This document shows, one piece after another, positions 15,389-21,355 of a stretch of 21,560 nucleotides of DNA (its first letter is position 1; every line of letters starts with the position of its first letter). The stretch covers positions 1-21,560 of the IMG/VR virus record IMGVR_UViG_3300048590_000257. The stretch is one strand, 5' to 3'. The notes under the pieces are model-generated. The model saw nothing but the letters and a program-made list of their open reading frames with translations. It searched no databases and was not told the DNA's origin. This DNA is from a virus. Made by a program: the position numbers and the translations under genes.

Positions 15389-15582
15389 GCGCCCACCTTG
15401 AACCGCTCGCGCACTCCCTGCGGGTCGCACCGCCCCTCGCGCGCCATCTGATCGCGGTAGTCGTCGGTGCAGTCCTCGCAGGGCGAGGTCGCGCCGTTGT
15501 GCACTCGGCGTGCAGCGCGCAGCCATGCGGCGTATGCGTCGAGATCCGGGAAGCACGGCGGGAAGGTGGTCGGCGCGGACAT
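15385..15582 (-). CDS. Cys-containing small protein, 65 aa
   Basis: Starts in TGATG overlap with the RusA stop and has GGAG nine bases upstream. The sequence has a DLDAYAAWLRAARRVHNGA helix and then SPCEDCTDDYRDQMAREGRC. The Cys-x2-Cys plus a further Cys recalls a zinc-binding site, although with the C-terminal Cys only three or four candidate ligands are visible. Similar C-x2-C small proteins are common in early operons of temperate phages. Role unknown. Confidence 0.7.
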   Translation of the reverse strand: MSAPTTFPPCFPDLDAYAAWLRAARRVHNGATSPCEDCTDDYRDQMAREGRCDPQGVRERFKVGA

Positions 15583-16034
15583 CAGAAGAACTCCGGCTCC
15601 GGCTCGCGCTCGGGGATGGCGAGCTCGGCCTGCTGCGCCTGCATCGGCTCGATCTCGACCTCGGCGCGCGGGTTCGTGCGATCGATGCCGTGGTAGACGT
15701 GCCGCTCGCGCACCTGGCGGTCGTTGCGGTACACGCCGGCCTGCACGAGCACGCGTTCCTTCGTGCGCTTGTCGGTCTCGTAGCGGTCCTGCAGGACGTC
15801 GAGCAGCAGCGATTCGTCCAGGTCGGGCCGCTCGCTCGCGTACCAGATCCGGATGGTCATCCGCAGCGGACCCTCGAGACGCTGACGCGCCGCCGGCGGG
15901 ATCTGCCGCAGCGCATCGCGTTCGTAGGCGAGCGCCTCCTTCGACTTGATCGGCGTCGGTCGGCCCTTGATCGTGACGATCTGGCGGCTATTCGCCTTCG
16001 AACACGGCTGCCCGAGGATGACCAGGCGAATCAC
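15582..16034 (-). CDS. rusA: RusA-like Holliday junction resolvase, 150 aa
   Basis: Endonuclease that cleaves Holliday junctions and other branched DNA before packaging. The GTG start at 16034 has a strong GGGAGG ribosome site and overlaps the upstream stop as GTGA; the longer open frame to 16421 is not coding. The N-terminus MIRLVILGQPCSKANSRQIV has the beta-strand and Pro-x2-Lys-x-N pattern of RusA. Acidic residues D71 and D73 in ERPDLDESL and D105 in YRNDRQVRE correspond to the catalytic aspartates D70, D72 and D91 of E. coli RusA in order and spacing. The C-terminal 20 residues are Glu/Pro-rich and probably disordered. Confidence 0.85.
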   Translation of the reverse strand: MIRLVILGQPCSKANSRQIVTIKGRPTPIKSKEALAYERDALRQIPPAARQRLEGPLRMTIRIWYASERPDLDESLLLDVLQDRYETDKRTKERVLVQAGVYRNDRQVRERHVYHGIDRTNPRAEVEIEPMQAQQAELAIPEREPEPEFF

Positions 16035-16207
16035 GACCGCGCCTCCCGGTACCGCCCCTCGCACCGCTCCCACGCAAGAACCGCCGCCCGCTGCGCGCCG
16101 CCGCCATGCGGATGCGTCGCCCGCGCGCAGGTCGGCGTGCCGCCGTAGCGCGCGAGCTCGCGGTAGTGCGCGCAGGCGGGGCATTGCGTGTCGGCGAGGT
16201 GGGTCAT
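16031..16207 (-). CDS. Zinc-ribbon-like miniprotein, 58 aa
   Basis: Begins MTHLADTQCPACAHYRELARY in ATGA overlap with the N4 gp49-like gene. It has C-x2-C (CPAC), a further Cys in PTCARATHPH and one in WERCEGRY, so at least four Cys plus several His are available for one zinc site. It ends in a GTGA overlap with rusA. Only very short sequence is available, so a small DNA-binding or protein-interaction role is a guess. Confidence 0.65.
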   Translation of the reverse strand: MTHLADTQCPACAHYRELARYGGTPTCARATHPHGGGAQRAAVLAWERCEGRYREARS

Positions 16208-16569
16208 GCGGCCGCCAACCGCTCCCGCAGCGCGTAGCCCATGAGCGGCCACATCTTCGCGACCGCGTGCTGGCGCGCGATCTTGCGGCCCAGCTCGGCG
16301 TCGAAGTTCTCGTGCGAGACGCACGCGCTCTCGCCTGTGACGGTGAAGCCGTTGCGCAGCACGAGGACGCAGAAGGTGAGCAGACCGAGCGGACTGCATT
16401 CGGCGTCCAGCCGCACGTCATCGCCGTCCGCCTGAAACCGCCCGTTCACACCTTGCGCGGCCGTGAAGTAGAACTCGCTGGTGATGTTCGCCTCGATGTC
16501 GGCCGGCGTGACGCGCGGCGCGGTGAGGCCCTTCTGCTGGATTTCCTGCTCGATCTGGTCGTCGTTCAT
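16204..16569 (-). CDS. N4 gp49/Sf6 gp66 family protein, 121 aa
   Basis: The start is ATG 16569, with GGGAG upstream; the frame is open further into the helicase loader but the homology begins here. The C-terminal half (PLGLLTFCVLVLRNGFTVTG, ESACVSHENFDAELGRKIAR, QHAVAKMWPLMGYALRERL) is a very good match to the conserved core of this family as I recall it, including GFTVTGESACV, NFD-E-GRKIA and the Trp-Pro-Leu-x-Gly pattern. The family occurs in phages and prophages as an early gene of unknown biochemical role. It is cotranscribed with the replication genes and coupled to the following miniprotein. Confidence 0.85.
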   Translation of the reverse strand: MNDDQIEQEIQQKGLTAPRVTPADIEANITSEFYFTAAQGVNGRFQADGDDVRLDAECSPLGLLTFCVLVLRNGFTVTGESACVSHENFDAELGRKIARQHAVAKMWPLMGYALRERLAAA

Positions 16570-16583
16570 CGTCGTCTGCTCCC

Positions 16584-17240
16584 TCAGAAAACGCCGGAAT
16601 CGGCCGGCTCCGCAAATGCGCGCGCGGGCGCGACGTCGGGCTCGTTCTCGGGATCCCACGGCGGCACGTCCTCGCCCGTCCGCAGCCGGTCGATGACGCC
16701 GGCCTGCATGAGCGCAAGCAGCGCGAGCTCGGCTTCTTCGCTGCGGCAACGCTCACCTCCTGTGTCGACATGCTCGAGCAGGATCGCGCGCAGGCGATGG
16801 TCGGTGAACGCGCCGCGCGCGAGCCTCTGCACGGCCAGCGCGGTCAACGGTCGACGTGCCCAGAAGAGCGGATCGCGCCGAGTGTTGCGGCCGATCGTGC
16901 CGAGCATCTGCTGCACTCGCGCGAGGTTCGCGCGGGCTTGCTCGCGGGTCGTCGGCGTGCCAACGAATTCGAGCCGTGGCGTGCGATCGGAGCCCGCCGG
17001 CTGCGCGCGGCACAGGCGCAGGAACTCGGGGAGCGTCGGGGGATTCTCGGCGTTCTGGCAGTCGACGAGCGCGCGCTGGATGCGTTCGGGATCGATGCCG
17101 GCGAGCGCTTCATCCCAGGTCGAGAGCACCTCGACCATGTCGGAGCCACGCCAAAGCGCGAGGAATCGCGTTCCCCACGTGGCGCGCAGCTTGGCGAACA
17201 CCTCGCCGCCGATGGTGCGCTGCTTGCGGTCATCCGACAC
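16584..17240 (-). CDS. Replication helicase loader, lambda P-like, 218 aa
   Basis: Likely brings the host replicative helicase to the phage origin. The GTG start at 17240 overlaps the initiator gene by 11 nt and has a perfect GGAGG six bases upstream. Residues 11-70 (GEVFAKLRATWGTRFLALWR, MVEVLSTWDEALAGIDPERI and NAENPPTLPEFLRLCR) follow the pattern of lambda P-like proteins: an aromatic W-x-L core, a central helix and PP-L-EF--LC. The rest is helical with RVQQMLGTIGRN and ends in an acidic tail. Position directly after a DUF1376 initiator repeats the lambda O-P order. Confidence 0.75.
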   Translation of the reverse strand: MSDDRKQRTIGGEVFAKLRATWGTRFLALWRGSDMVEVLSTWDEALAGIDPERIQRALVDCQNAENPPTLPEFLRLCRAQPAGSDRTPRLEFVGTPTTREQARANLARVQQMLGTIGRNTRRDPLFWARRPLTALAVQRLARGAFTDHRLRAILLEHVDTGGERCRSEEAELALLALMQAGVIDRLRTGEDVPPWDPENEPDVAPARAFAEPADSGVF

Positions 17241-18315
17241 GGCGGGCCTCCACCTCGATCGTCACGGGTTCTGGTTTCGCCGGCTTCGTGCGGCCGTCGA
17301 TCGCCGCGGAAATGCGGTCGATCTCGTCGCCGAAGGCGGAGCCGGGGCGCTGCCCGGCGCGCTGCGCGGTGCCTGGCGGGTGCTGCGGCATGGCGGCGGC
17401 GTCGCGCAGTCGGCCCTGCATCGCAGCGAGCACGTAGGGCTGATGCGCGTCGGGCTTCGTCTCTCGGAGCTCTCGAGCGAGATCGCCCAGCTGCTGCGGC
17501 GTCACGCCCTGCAAGAGCAGCTGCGCGAGCTTCGGGTCGGAGGGGTTGACCCGCTGCACGCCCGCCTCGCGCATGAGGCGGCACGCCTGCCCGGAAAGGG
17601 TCGGTTCCGGCGACTCACGCGCGGGCTCGCGCGAGGCTCCCGAACGAAGTGAGGGAGTTTCCCTTTCCCTTCTCTCTCCCTTTCCCTCTCCCTCTCCCTT
17701 AGACACAGAATCCCCGGGGACAGGGGTAGGGACATCCTCGGGACGCGCCGGGCCTGTCCCTCGGGACTCGTTCGGTATGTCCCCGGGGACATGCGAGGCT
17801 TGTCCCTCGGGACATTTCGGGTCGGGCCAACGATCGGAACCGGTGCGCTCGCGGTACTCGACCCACTCCTCGAAAGACGGATAGACCGGCTTGACGTCGA
17901 GGCGCTGGCCCATCTTCTTGAGCCGCTCGCACTCGCGGCGGTGCCGGTGCTGCAGCTTCGACGTCCAGGCCTCGTTCGCCTTCTCGGCGACGACGCCGTG
18001 ATACAGGCGCCCGTCGCTGCACTTCACCCAGCCGCGCAGCGCGCCGACCCGGATCTTTCGCCAGTCGCGCACCCCGGAGCCGAAACCGTAGCCGGCGAGC
18101 GAGGCGAGCTCCTCGTCGTCGTCGGGCAGGCTTGCCGCGGGAACCTGGTGCCACGACGCGCACCACAGCAGCACAGCCGCGCGGAACGCGTCACCGCTCA
18201 CCTTTGATGCGAGTCCCGAGTCACGCAGCCGGCGAACGTCGAGCGGCATGTACGGGAAGTCGGTCAGGTCGACGTCGGCCGCGACGAGCGGCGCGGGATT
18301 CTGTTGCTCGCTCAC
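17230..18315 (-). CDS. DUF1376-type replication initiator (lambda O-like), 361 aa
   Basis: The GTG start at 18315 overlaps the upstream stop as GTGA and has GAGGGGGCGAGG upstream. The N-terminal domain (residues about 17-135) is typical DUF1376/YdaU: DLTDFPYMPLDVRRLRDSGL, FRAAVLLWCASWHQVPAASL and a basic helix KLQHRHRRECERLKK. Residues 166-220 form a low-complexity linker encoded by the iteron array and the polypurine tract. The C-terminal part (PTLSGQACRLMREAGVQR, PKLAQLLLQGVTPQQLGDLA) is helical and probably contacts the loader. The next gene is lambda P-like. I infer that the N-terminal domain binds the iterons in its own gene, as in lambda O. Confidence 0.8.
   Translation of the reverse strand: MSEQQNPAPLVAADVDLTDFPYMPLDVRRLRDSGLASKVSGDAFRAAVLLWCASWHQVPAASLPDDDEELASLAGYGFGSGVRDWRKIRVGALRGWVKCSDGRLYHGVVAEKANEAWTSKLQHRHRRECERLKKMGQRLDVKPVYPSFEEWVEYRERTGSDRWPDPKCPEGQASHVPGDIPNESRGTGPARPEDVPTPVPGDSVSKGEGEGKGERRERETPSLRSGASREPARESPEPTLSGQACRLMREAGVQRVNPSDPKLAQLLLQGVTPQQLGDLARELRETKPDAHQPYVLAAMQGRLRDAAAMPQHPPGTAQRAGQRPGSAFGDEIDRISAAIDGRTKPAKPEPVTIEVEARRVG
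17658..17700. other. 43-nt homopyrimidine (+) / polypurine (-) tract beside the iterons
   Basis: Forty-three consecutive pyrimidines on the plus strand, made of TTTCCC and CTCTCC-like units; the coding strand is all purine and encodes a Gly/Glu/Lys/Arg stretch. It begins immediately after the iteron array, separated by only three bases. Such tracts can form triplex or ease strand opening. It could be the unwinding part of an origin. Confidence 0.5.
17704..17818. repeat. Iteron array: five 23-bp palindromic units, putative replication origin
   Basis: Palindrome centres fall at 17715.5, 17738.5, 17761.5, 17784.5 and 17807.5, an exact 23-bp period. The core is TGTCCCYSGGGACA: unit 4 is a perfect 16-bp palindrome ATGTCCCCGGGGACAT (17777-17792), and unit 5 is TGTCCCTCGGGACA. 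Unit 3 has GTCCCTCGGGAC, while units 1 and 2 are weaker on the left arm. All five keep GGGAC on the right. The period is not a multiple of three, so the repeat is not a protein repeat. Location inside the initiator gene matches lambda oriV in gene O. Confidence 0.75.
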
Positions 18316-18659
18316 CCTCGCCCCCTCAGATACCGCTTCCCCATCCGATGCCCGAGCGGCCGCAGCTCGATCGCGATGCCGGCCTCGAGCAGCCCGGGCA
18401 GGTGGTCGTAGACGACGTGCGCCGTCACGCCCGCGGCGCGAGCCCACTCGTTCACCGTGCGGGCCTCGTGCGGATCGAGCGCGGCGATGATCCGCGAGCG
18501 CCCGTCGCGCTTGCCGGTCGACTTGGACGGGCGCTTGCGGTTGCGGCGCGCGTCGGGTTTGCCGGTACGCACTGGCGACGGTTCCGTCACCGGCTCCGCG
18601 CTCGCCGGGATGCGCGAGCCGCCGAGCAGGTTGGCGACGCTGGATGCGATGCCGCTCAC
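18312..18659 (-). CDS. Winged-helix DNA-binding protein, 115 aa
   Basis: GTG start in GTGA overlap with the upstream gene, stop in GTGA overlap with the initiator. The N-terminal 50 residues are Ser/Pro/Arg/Lys-rich and probably disordered. The C-terminal 65 residues (RSRIIAALDPHEARTVNEWA, RAAGVTAHVVYDHLPGLLEA, GIAIELRP) look like a MarR/ArsR-type winged helix with recognition helix AHVVYDHLPGLLEAG and a wing. Such small wHTH proteins upstream of the O/P pair are frequent in temperate phages and may assist replication or regulate it. No specific family name can be given. Confidence 0.7.
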   Translation of the reverse strand: MSGIASSVANLLGGSRIPASAEPVTEPSPVRTGKPDARRNRKRPSKSTGKRDGRSRIIAALDPHEARTVNEWARAAGVTAHVVYDHLPGLLEAGIAIELRPLGHRMGKRYLRGRG

Positions 18660-19036
18660 CCCTGCGCCCTCGCCCGCAACAGCCGCTCGACGTGCTCGGC
18701 CTGCTCATGCGTCAGGCGCACGCCGGGCATGCCGTTGACGTTGATGGCATCGAGCCCGAAGAGGTACAGCTCGCCGTTGTCCCAGATGCAGGCCTCGAAA
18801 TCGACCGCTGCCGGCGCATCGTCCTTCGGCAGCCGGTAGACGTAGCCCATGCCGATCTGCTCGCGCACGATGACGCCTGCGCCTACTGCGGCGGCCAGGC
18901 GCGTGGAGATCTGCTTCACGTCAAAGCCGAAGAGCTTCGCGATCTCGGAGCCGGTCATCGACTCCGGCGCACCGTCCGCGGATAGGTGCTCGACGAGGCG
19001 CGCGGCGACGGAGCCGGCGCGGGGGACGTAGCTCAT
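18656..19036 (-). CDS. Winged-helix protein, 126 aa
   Basis: ATG 19036 overlaps the methylase stop as ATGA and has GAGGA upstream. Residues 5-65 are a winged-helix (AARLVEHLSADGAPESMTGS, EIAKLFGFDVKQISTRLAAA, VGAGVIVREQIGMGYVYRL), with SEIAKLFG and VKQISTRLAAA as the HTH helices. The C-terminal part (FEACIWDNGELYLFGLDAIN, GVRLTHEQAEHVERLLRA) looks like a short extra domain with a helix. The next gene also encodes a winged helix, so the two may cooperate. Function is unknown; DNA binding is inferred. Confidence 0.7.
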   Translation of the reverse strand: MSYVPRAGSVAARLVEHLSADGAPESMTGSEIAKLFGFDVKQISTRLAAAVGAGVIVREQIGMGYVYRLPKDDAPAAVDFEACIWDNGELYLFGLDAINVNGMPGVRLTHEQAEHVERLLRARAQG

Positions 19037-19896
19037 GCGGTTTCCTCAGCGAACAATCCCCCGCGCGATCGCTCGAGCGCGGCCGAGCAGGCGGGATTCA
19101 GCCAGACGACTTCGATGCGTTCTCGCGCCCCGTCGGCCAGCGTTGCGCGCTCGTGCCGCTCCCAGCCGGCGAAGAGCTCGACGTCGTATAGCTCGCACGC
19201 GTAGCCAGAGAGAACGACCATCCCGCTCAGCCCGTGCAGGACCTGCGCCAGCGCTCGGTGATCGTCGTCGGTGAGCTCGCGCGTGTACTTCTGACGCGTG
19301 CCACGCGCGACCGACCGCGTGGCATGGACGTATGGCGGATCGACGTAGTGCAGTGCATCGGGCCCGTCGCAGGACCGCATGACAACGGCGGCATCGCGCG
19401 ACTCGATCGTCACGCCGCGCAGGCGCTCGACGAACGCCGGCACCTGGTCGGGCCAGCTCGCGAGATCGTGGGCGGCACTCTTGTTCCTAGGGCCGCGTGC
19501 GCCAGTCCTGAAGCCGGTGAGGTGCTTCGGGAAGACCGCGCCGCTGCCGAACCCCATGAAAGACCGGACGACGGTGCGCCGCGCCTGCTCGACCGGGTCG
19601 TCGCTGTTCTCGTAGCTGAGCTCGAACTCCACGCGCGCGGCCGGCGTGAGCTCAACCAGGCGCATAAGCCGACCGGCGAGCAACGGATCGCGCAGCACGC
19701 GGAAGACGTTGACGACCTCGTCGGCGATGTCGTTGTAGACCTCGGTGTGCGCGCGCGGCTTTCGCAAGAGCACCGAGGCGCCGCCGCCGAACGGCTCGAC
19801 GTAGACCGCGTGCGGCGGGAAAAAGCCGATGATCCACGGCGCCAGGCGGAATTTCCCACCGTGGTATCGAAGCGCCGGGCGCGTGATCGACGTCAT
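19033..19896 (-). CDS. DNA adenine-N6 methyltransferase (D12 class), 287 aa
   Basis: Methylates adenine in DNA with S-adenosylmethionine. The start is ATG 19896, in ATGA overlap with the upstream gene; a longer open frame upstream is unneeded. Motif X is LRYHGGKFRLAPWI (residues 9-22), motif I for AdoMet binding is VEPFGGGASVLL (33-44), followed by EVYNDI (52-57), and the catalytic motif IV is DPPY (186-189). The region between holds the target-recognition part (RSFMGFGSGAVFPK and RTGARGPRNKS). The length fits the Dam family. As an orphan methylase in a phage early operon it may shield the phage DNA from host restriction or act in regulation; no restriction enzyme is adjacent. Confidence 0.9.
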   Translation of the reverse strand: MTSITRPALRYHGGKFRLAPWIIGFFPPHAVYVEPFGGGASVLLRKPRAHTEVYNDIADEVVNVFRVLRDPLLAGRLMRLVELTPAARVEFELSYENSDDPVEQARRTVVRSFMGFGSGAVFPKHLTGFRTGARGPRNKSAAHDLASWPDQVPAFVERLRGVTIESRDAAVVMRSCDGPDALHYVDPPYVHATRSVARGTRQKYTRELTDDDHRALAQVLHGLSGMVVLSGYACELYDVELFAGWERHERATLADGARERIEVVWLNPACSAALERSRGGLFAEETA

Positions 19897-20186
19897 GCCG
19901 CGTCGTCCTCTCTCACCCTCACCCACCCATCCGGATGGCGCTCGATGAGGCCGCGTGCATCCAGGTAGCGGATGGCGATGGCGACGGTTTCGCGGTCCTC
20001 GTCGTTGAGCGGGTTACGCTGGCCGAGGGCCACTTCTGGCTTCTGGGAGGGGTCGAACCAGCGCTCGCGCCAGTTGCCCACCGACATGCAATGGCACTCG
20101 ATGTCGCTCCTCGCCGCGCTGTAGGCAAGCGCGCGTTCGAGGCGGCGCATTTCGGCGCGGGCGGCGCGTTGCTCGGGCGTCAGCAC
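19893..20186 (-). CDS. Hypothetical early protein, 97 aa
   Basis: The GTG start at 20186 has a full GAGGAGG eight bases upstream and overlaps the upstream stop by 7 nt. It reads MLTPEQRAARAEMRRLERAL, an amphipathic helix, then DIECHCMSVGNWRERWFDPS and, at the end, DRETVAIAIRYLDARGLIER with a wing-like HPDGWVRV. The last 40 residues could be a winged-helix half. The role is unknown. It is coupled to the methylase by ATGA. Confidence 0.65.
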   Translation of the reverse strand: MLTPEQRAARAEMRRLERALAYSAARSDIECHCMSVGNWRERWFDPSQKPEVALGQRNPLNDEDRETVAIAIRYLDARGLIERHPDGWVRVREDDAA

Positions 20187-20449
20187 GTCACCCCCTCCTC
20201 TGCCGGCACGTCGACCGGCTCGGCGTCGGGGCGGATGGGGCGCAGGCACGCATCGAGCACATGGTCGAACGCCTCGCCGGATGGCCCGATGATCGGGGCG
20301 CTCACCATCCACGCCGGCCCCTCGTCGGGATAGACCTCGGGCGGCACGAGCCTCACGACACGCACGACGCGGCCAATGCCCCACGCGCGCTCGGGTGAGC
20401 GTGAGCGCACGATGAGCGCGAGATCGCCTTCGCGACAGCGCAGCGTCAT
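20180..20449 (-). CDS. Small beta-barrel-type hypothetical protein, 89 aa
   Basis: The start is ATG 20449, in ATGA overlap with the preceding 44-aa gene. The sequence is MTLRCREGDLALIVRSRSPE, then GIGRVVRVVRLVPP, GPAWMVSAPI and VLDACLRPIRP. The pattern CR-GDLA-IV, GR-V-V and D-LRPI is that of a small SH3-like phage protein seen in many early operons, which I recall without a name or function. The C-terminus is acidic (DAEPVDVPAEEG). Confidence 0.65.
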   Translation of the reverse strand: MTLRCREGDLALIVRSRSPERAWGIGRVVRVVRLVPPEVYPDEGPAWMVSAPIIGPSGEAFDHVLDACLRPIRPDAEPVDVPAEEGVTC

Positions 20450-20580
20450 CGCCCGCACTCCCTGCACCACTGCGCGACGAGCACGCGCAGCCGCACTCCG
20501 CGCGCGGTGCGCATGAGCGATTCGATGGTGCGCAGGCGGCGGGCGCGCAGGGTGAGGCGGTGCAGGTTGGATTCGCTCAC
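20446..20580 (-). CDS. 44-aa basic hypothetical protein
   Basis: GTG start at 20580 in GTGA overlap with the CII-like gene, and stop in ATGA overlap with the next gene, so the coupling supports translation. The protein is basic, helical, with many Arg and Leu (NLHRLTLRARRLRTIESLMR), and ends with WCRECGR, a C-x2-C pair. It is too short to classify. Confidence 0.5.
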   Translation of the reverse strand: MSESNLHRLTLRARRLRTIESLMRTARGVRLRVLVAQWCRECGR

Positions 20581-20945
20581 GACCTGACTCCCGCCTGCTT
20601 CGTGAGCTCGATCAGCGCCGGCAGCAGCTGCGCGATCTGCGAGACCGCCTGCTGGCGCATCGCGTCGGGATCGCGCAGGAAGCGCTCGATCAGCCAGTAG
20701 ACCGGCCGGTAGTCCTGCGTCGAGGCGAGGATTCCCTCGAAGTCGTCCACGCGCAGCGGGCGCGGCTCGGCGCCCTCCAGGTTCAGGCGCTTCGTGAGGT
20801 CGGTGGGCGCCATGTCGAGGTCGGCCGCCACGCCCGCCACACCCTTCCTCGAGGCGTAGACGGTGGCCGCCGTGACCTCGCGCAGCGACCGGTACTGCAC
20901 GGTCAGCCCGGGCGTGAAGTCGAGCGTGAGCTGGCTCGTCGTCAT
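20577..20945 (-). CDS. CII-like phage regulatory protein, 122 aa
   Basis: The N-terminus MTTSQLTLDFTPGLTVQYRS is followed by LREVTAATVYASRKGVAGVA, ADLDMAPTDLTKRLNLEG and PRPLRVDDFEGILASTQDYR. A compact HTH (GVAADLDMAPTDLTKRL) with the following DDFEGILAST is the pattern of Phage_CII/CP76-type regulators, which choose between lysis and lysogeny. It is the second gene of the PR-like transcript after the cro-like gene, as in lambda-like switches. ATG 20945 lacks a ribosome site and a hairpin lies just upstream, so its translation may be regulated. The family call is from memory of the pattern. Confidence 0.65.
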   Translation of the reverse strand: MTTSQLTLDFTPGLTVQYRSLREVTAATVYASRKGVAGVAADLDMAPTDLTKRLNLEGAEPRPLRVDDFEGILASTQDYRPVYWLIERFLRDPDAMRQQAVSQIAQLLPALIELTKQAGVRS

Positions 20946-20948
20946 GCG

Positions 20949-20968
20949 CCGTACCGACGGATGTACGG
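20949..20968 (-). promoter_or_regulatory. Inverted repeat directly before the CII-like start
   Basis: CCGTAC and GTACGG form a 6-bp stem with an 8-nt loop. On the minus strand the stem ends 3 bases before ATG 20945, and no Shine-Dalgarno sequence lies nearby. It could hide the start region, act as an attenuator or be a DNA-binding site. Confidence 0.35.
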
Positions 20969-21017
20969 TGGTTGCACATGGGTGGGCGCAAGAATCGGCG
21001 GCATGAGCAGCACGAGG

Positions 21018-21275
21018 TCAGGCGGCCTTTTCAGGGACGGTTGGCACGGCCGGCGCGCCCTCGCGGCCGATCAGCTCGGGCCAGATGCGGTACCAGTCGT
21101 CCGGTCGCAGCCGAAAACGATGAACTCCGGTCGCTGCCTCGATGGCGGCGCAGTGTTCAGCGGGGACGCTTCCACGAGCCTTCCAGTTGGCGACTGCGCC
21201 CTGCACGACGCCGCACGCAGCGGCGAGCGCAGCTTGGCTTCCAGCTGCCCTGATGGCTTCGTCGAGTGCTTGCAT
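21018..21275 (-). CDS. Cro-like (YdaS-type) HTH repressor, 85 aa
   Basis: First gene of the leftward early transcript and divergent from the CI-like gene. The sequence MQALDEAIRAAGSQAALAAA, then CGVVQGAVANWKARGSVPAE and HCAAIEAATGVHRFRLRPD, is the typical YdaS/Cro pattern: helix, AALAAACGV (HTH helix 2), QGAVANWKARG (recognition helix) and P-EHC-AIE--TG. The protein should bind the same operators as CI. ATG 21275 lies where the predicted transcription start falls, which suggests a leaderless mRNA. The Pro/Ala-rich C-terminal 15 residues are probably flexible. Confidence 0.8.
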   Translation of the reverse strand: MQALDEAIRAAGSQAALAAACGVVQGAVANWKARGSVPAEHCAAIEAATGVHRFRLRPDDWYRIWPELIGREGAPAVPTVPEKAA

Positions 21276-21282
21276 GTCCCGG

Positions 21283-21311
21283 ATTAAACACGATCGTGTT
21301 AATCAGGTCAA
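21283..21311 (-). promoter_or_regulatory. PR-like promoter for the cro-like/early operon
   Basis: On the minus strand the -35 box is TTGACC (21311-21306) and the -10 box is TTTAAT (21288-21283), each 5 of 6 matches to consensus, with an ideal 17-bp spacer (21305-21289). Operator O1 lies inside the spacer. The expected transcription start is about 21275-21277, at the cro ATG. Confidence 0.8.
21284..21303. promoter_or_regulatory. Operator O1
   Basis: Contains the perfect 14-bp palindrome AACACGATCGTGTT (21287-21300), flanked by TA-rich bases. It falls between the -35 and -10 boxes of the cro promoter, so bound repressor would block RNA polymerase. It shares the core CACG-nT-CGTG with O2. Confidence 0.8.
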
Positions 21312-21337
21312 TTCCCGTGTGTTGGATCAGGTCGATC

Positions 21338-21355
21338 TAATCACGGTCGTGATTA
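21338..21355. promoter_or_regulatory. Operator O2
   Basis: TAATCACG-GT-CGTGATTA, an 18-bp inverted repeat with perfect 8-bp arms. Its centre is 53 bp from the centre of O1, about five helical turns, so dimers bound to both would be on the same face. It overlaps the candidate -10 region of the CI-like gene and could mediate autoregulation. Confidence 0.75.

Noticed and set aside
15946-17652. 568-codon plus-strand frame
   Set aside because: Antisense to rusA, the N4 gp49-like gene and the helicase loader, all of which have clear family signatures; low-complexity Arg/Ser-rich translation.
17819-17841. A sixth iteron at the next 23-bp step
   Set aside because: The bases at the expected centre do not keep TCCC or GGGAC, so the array is counted as five units.
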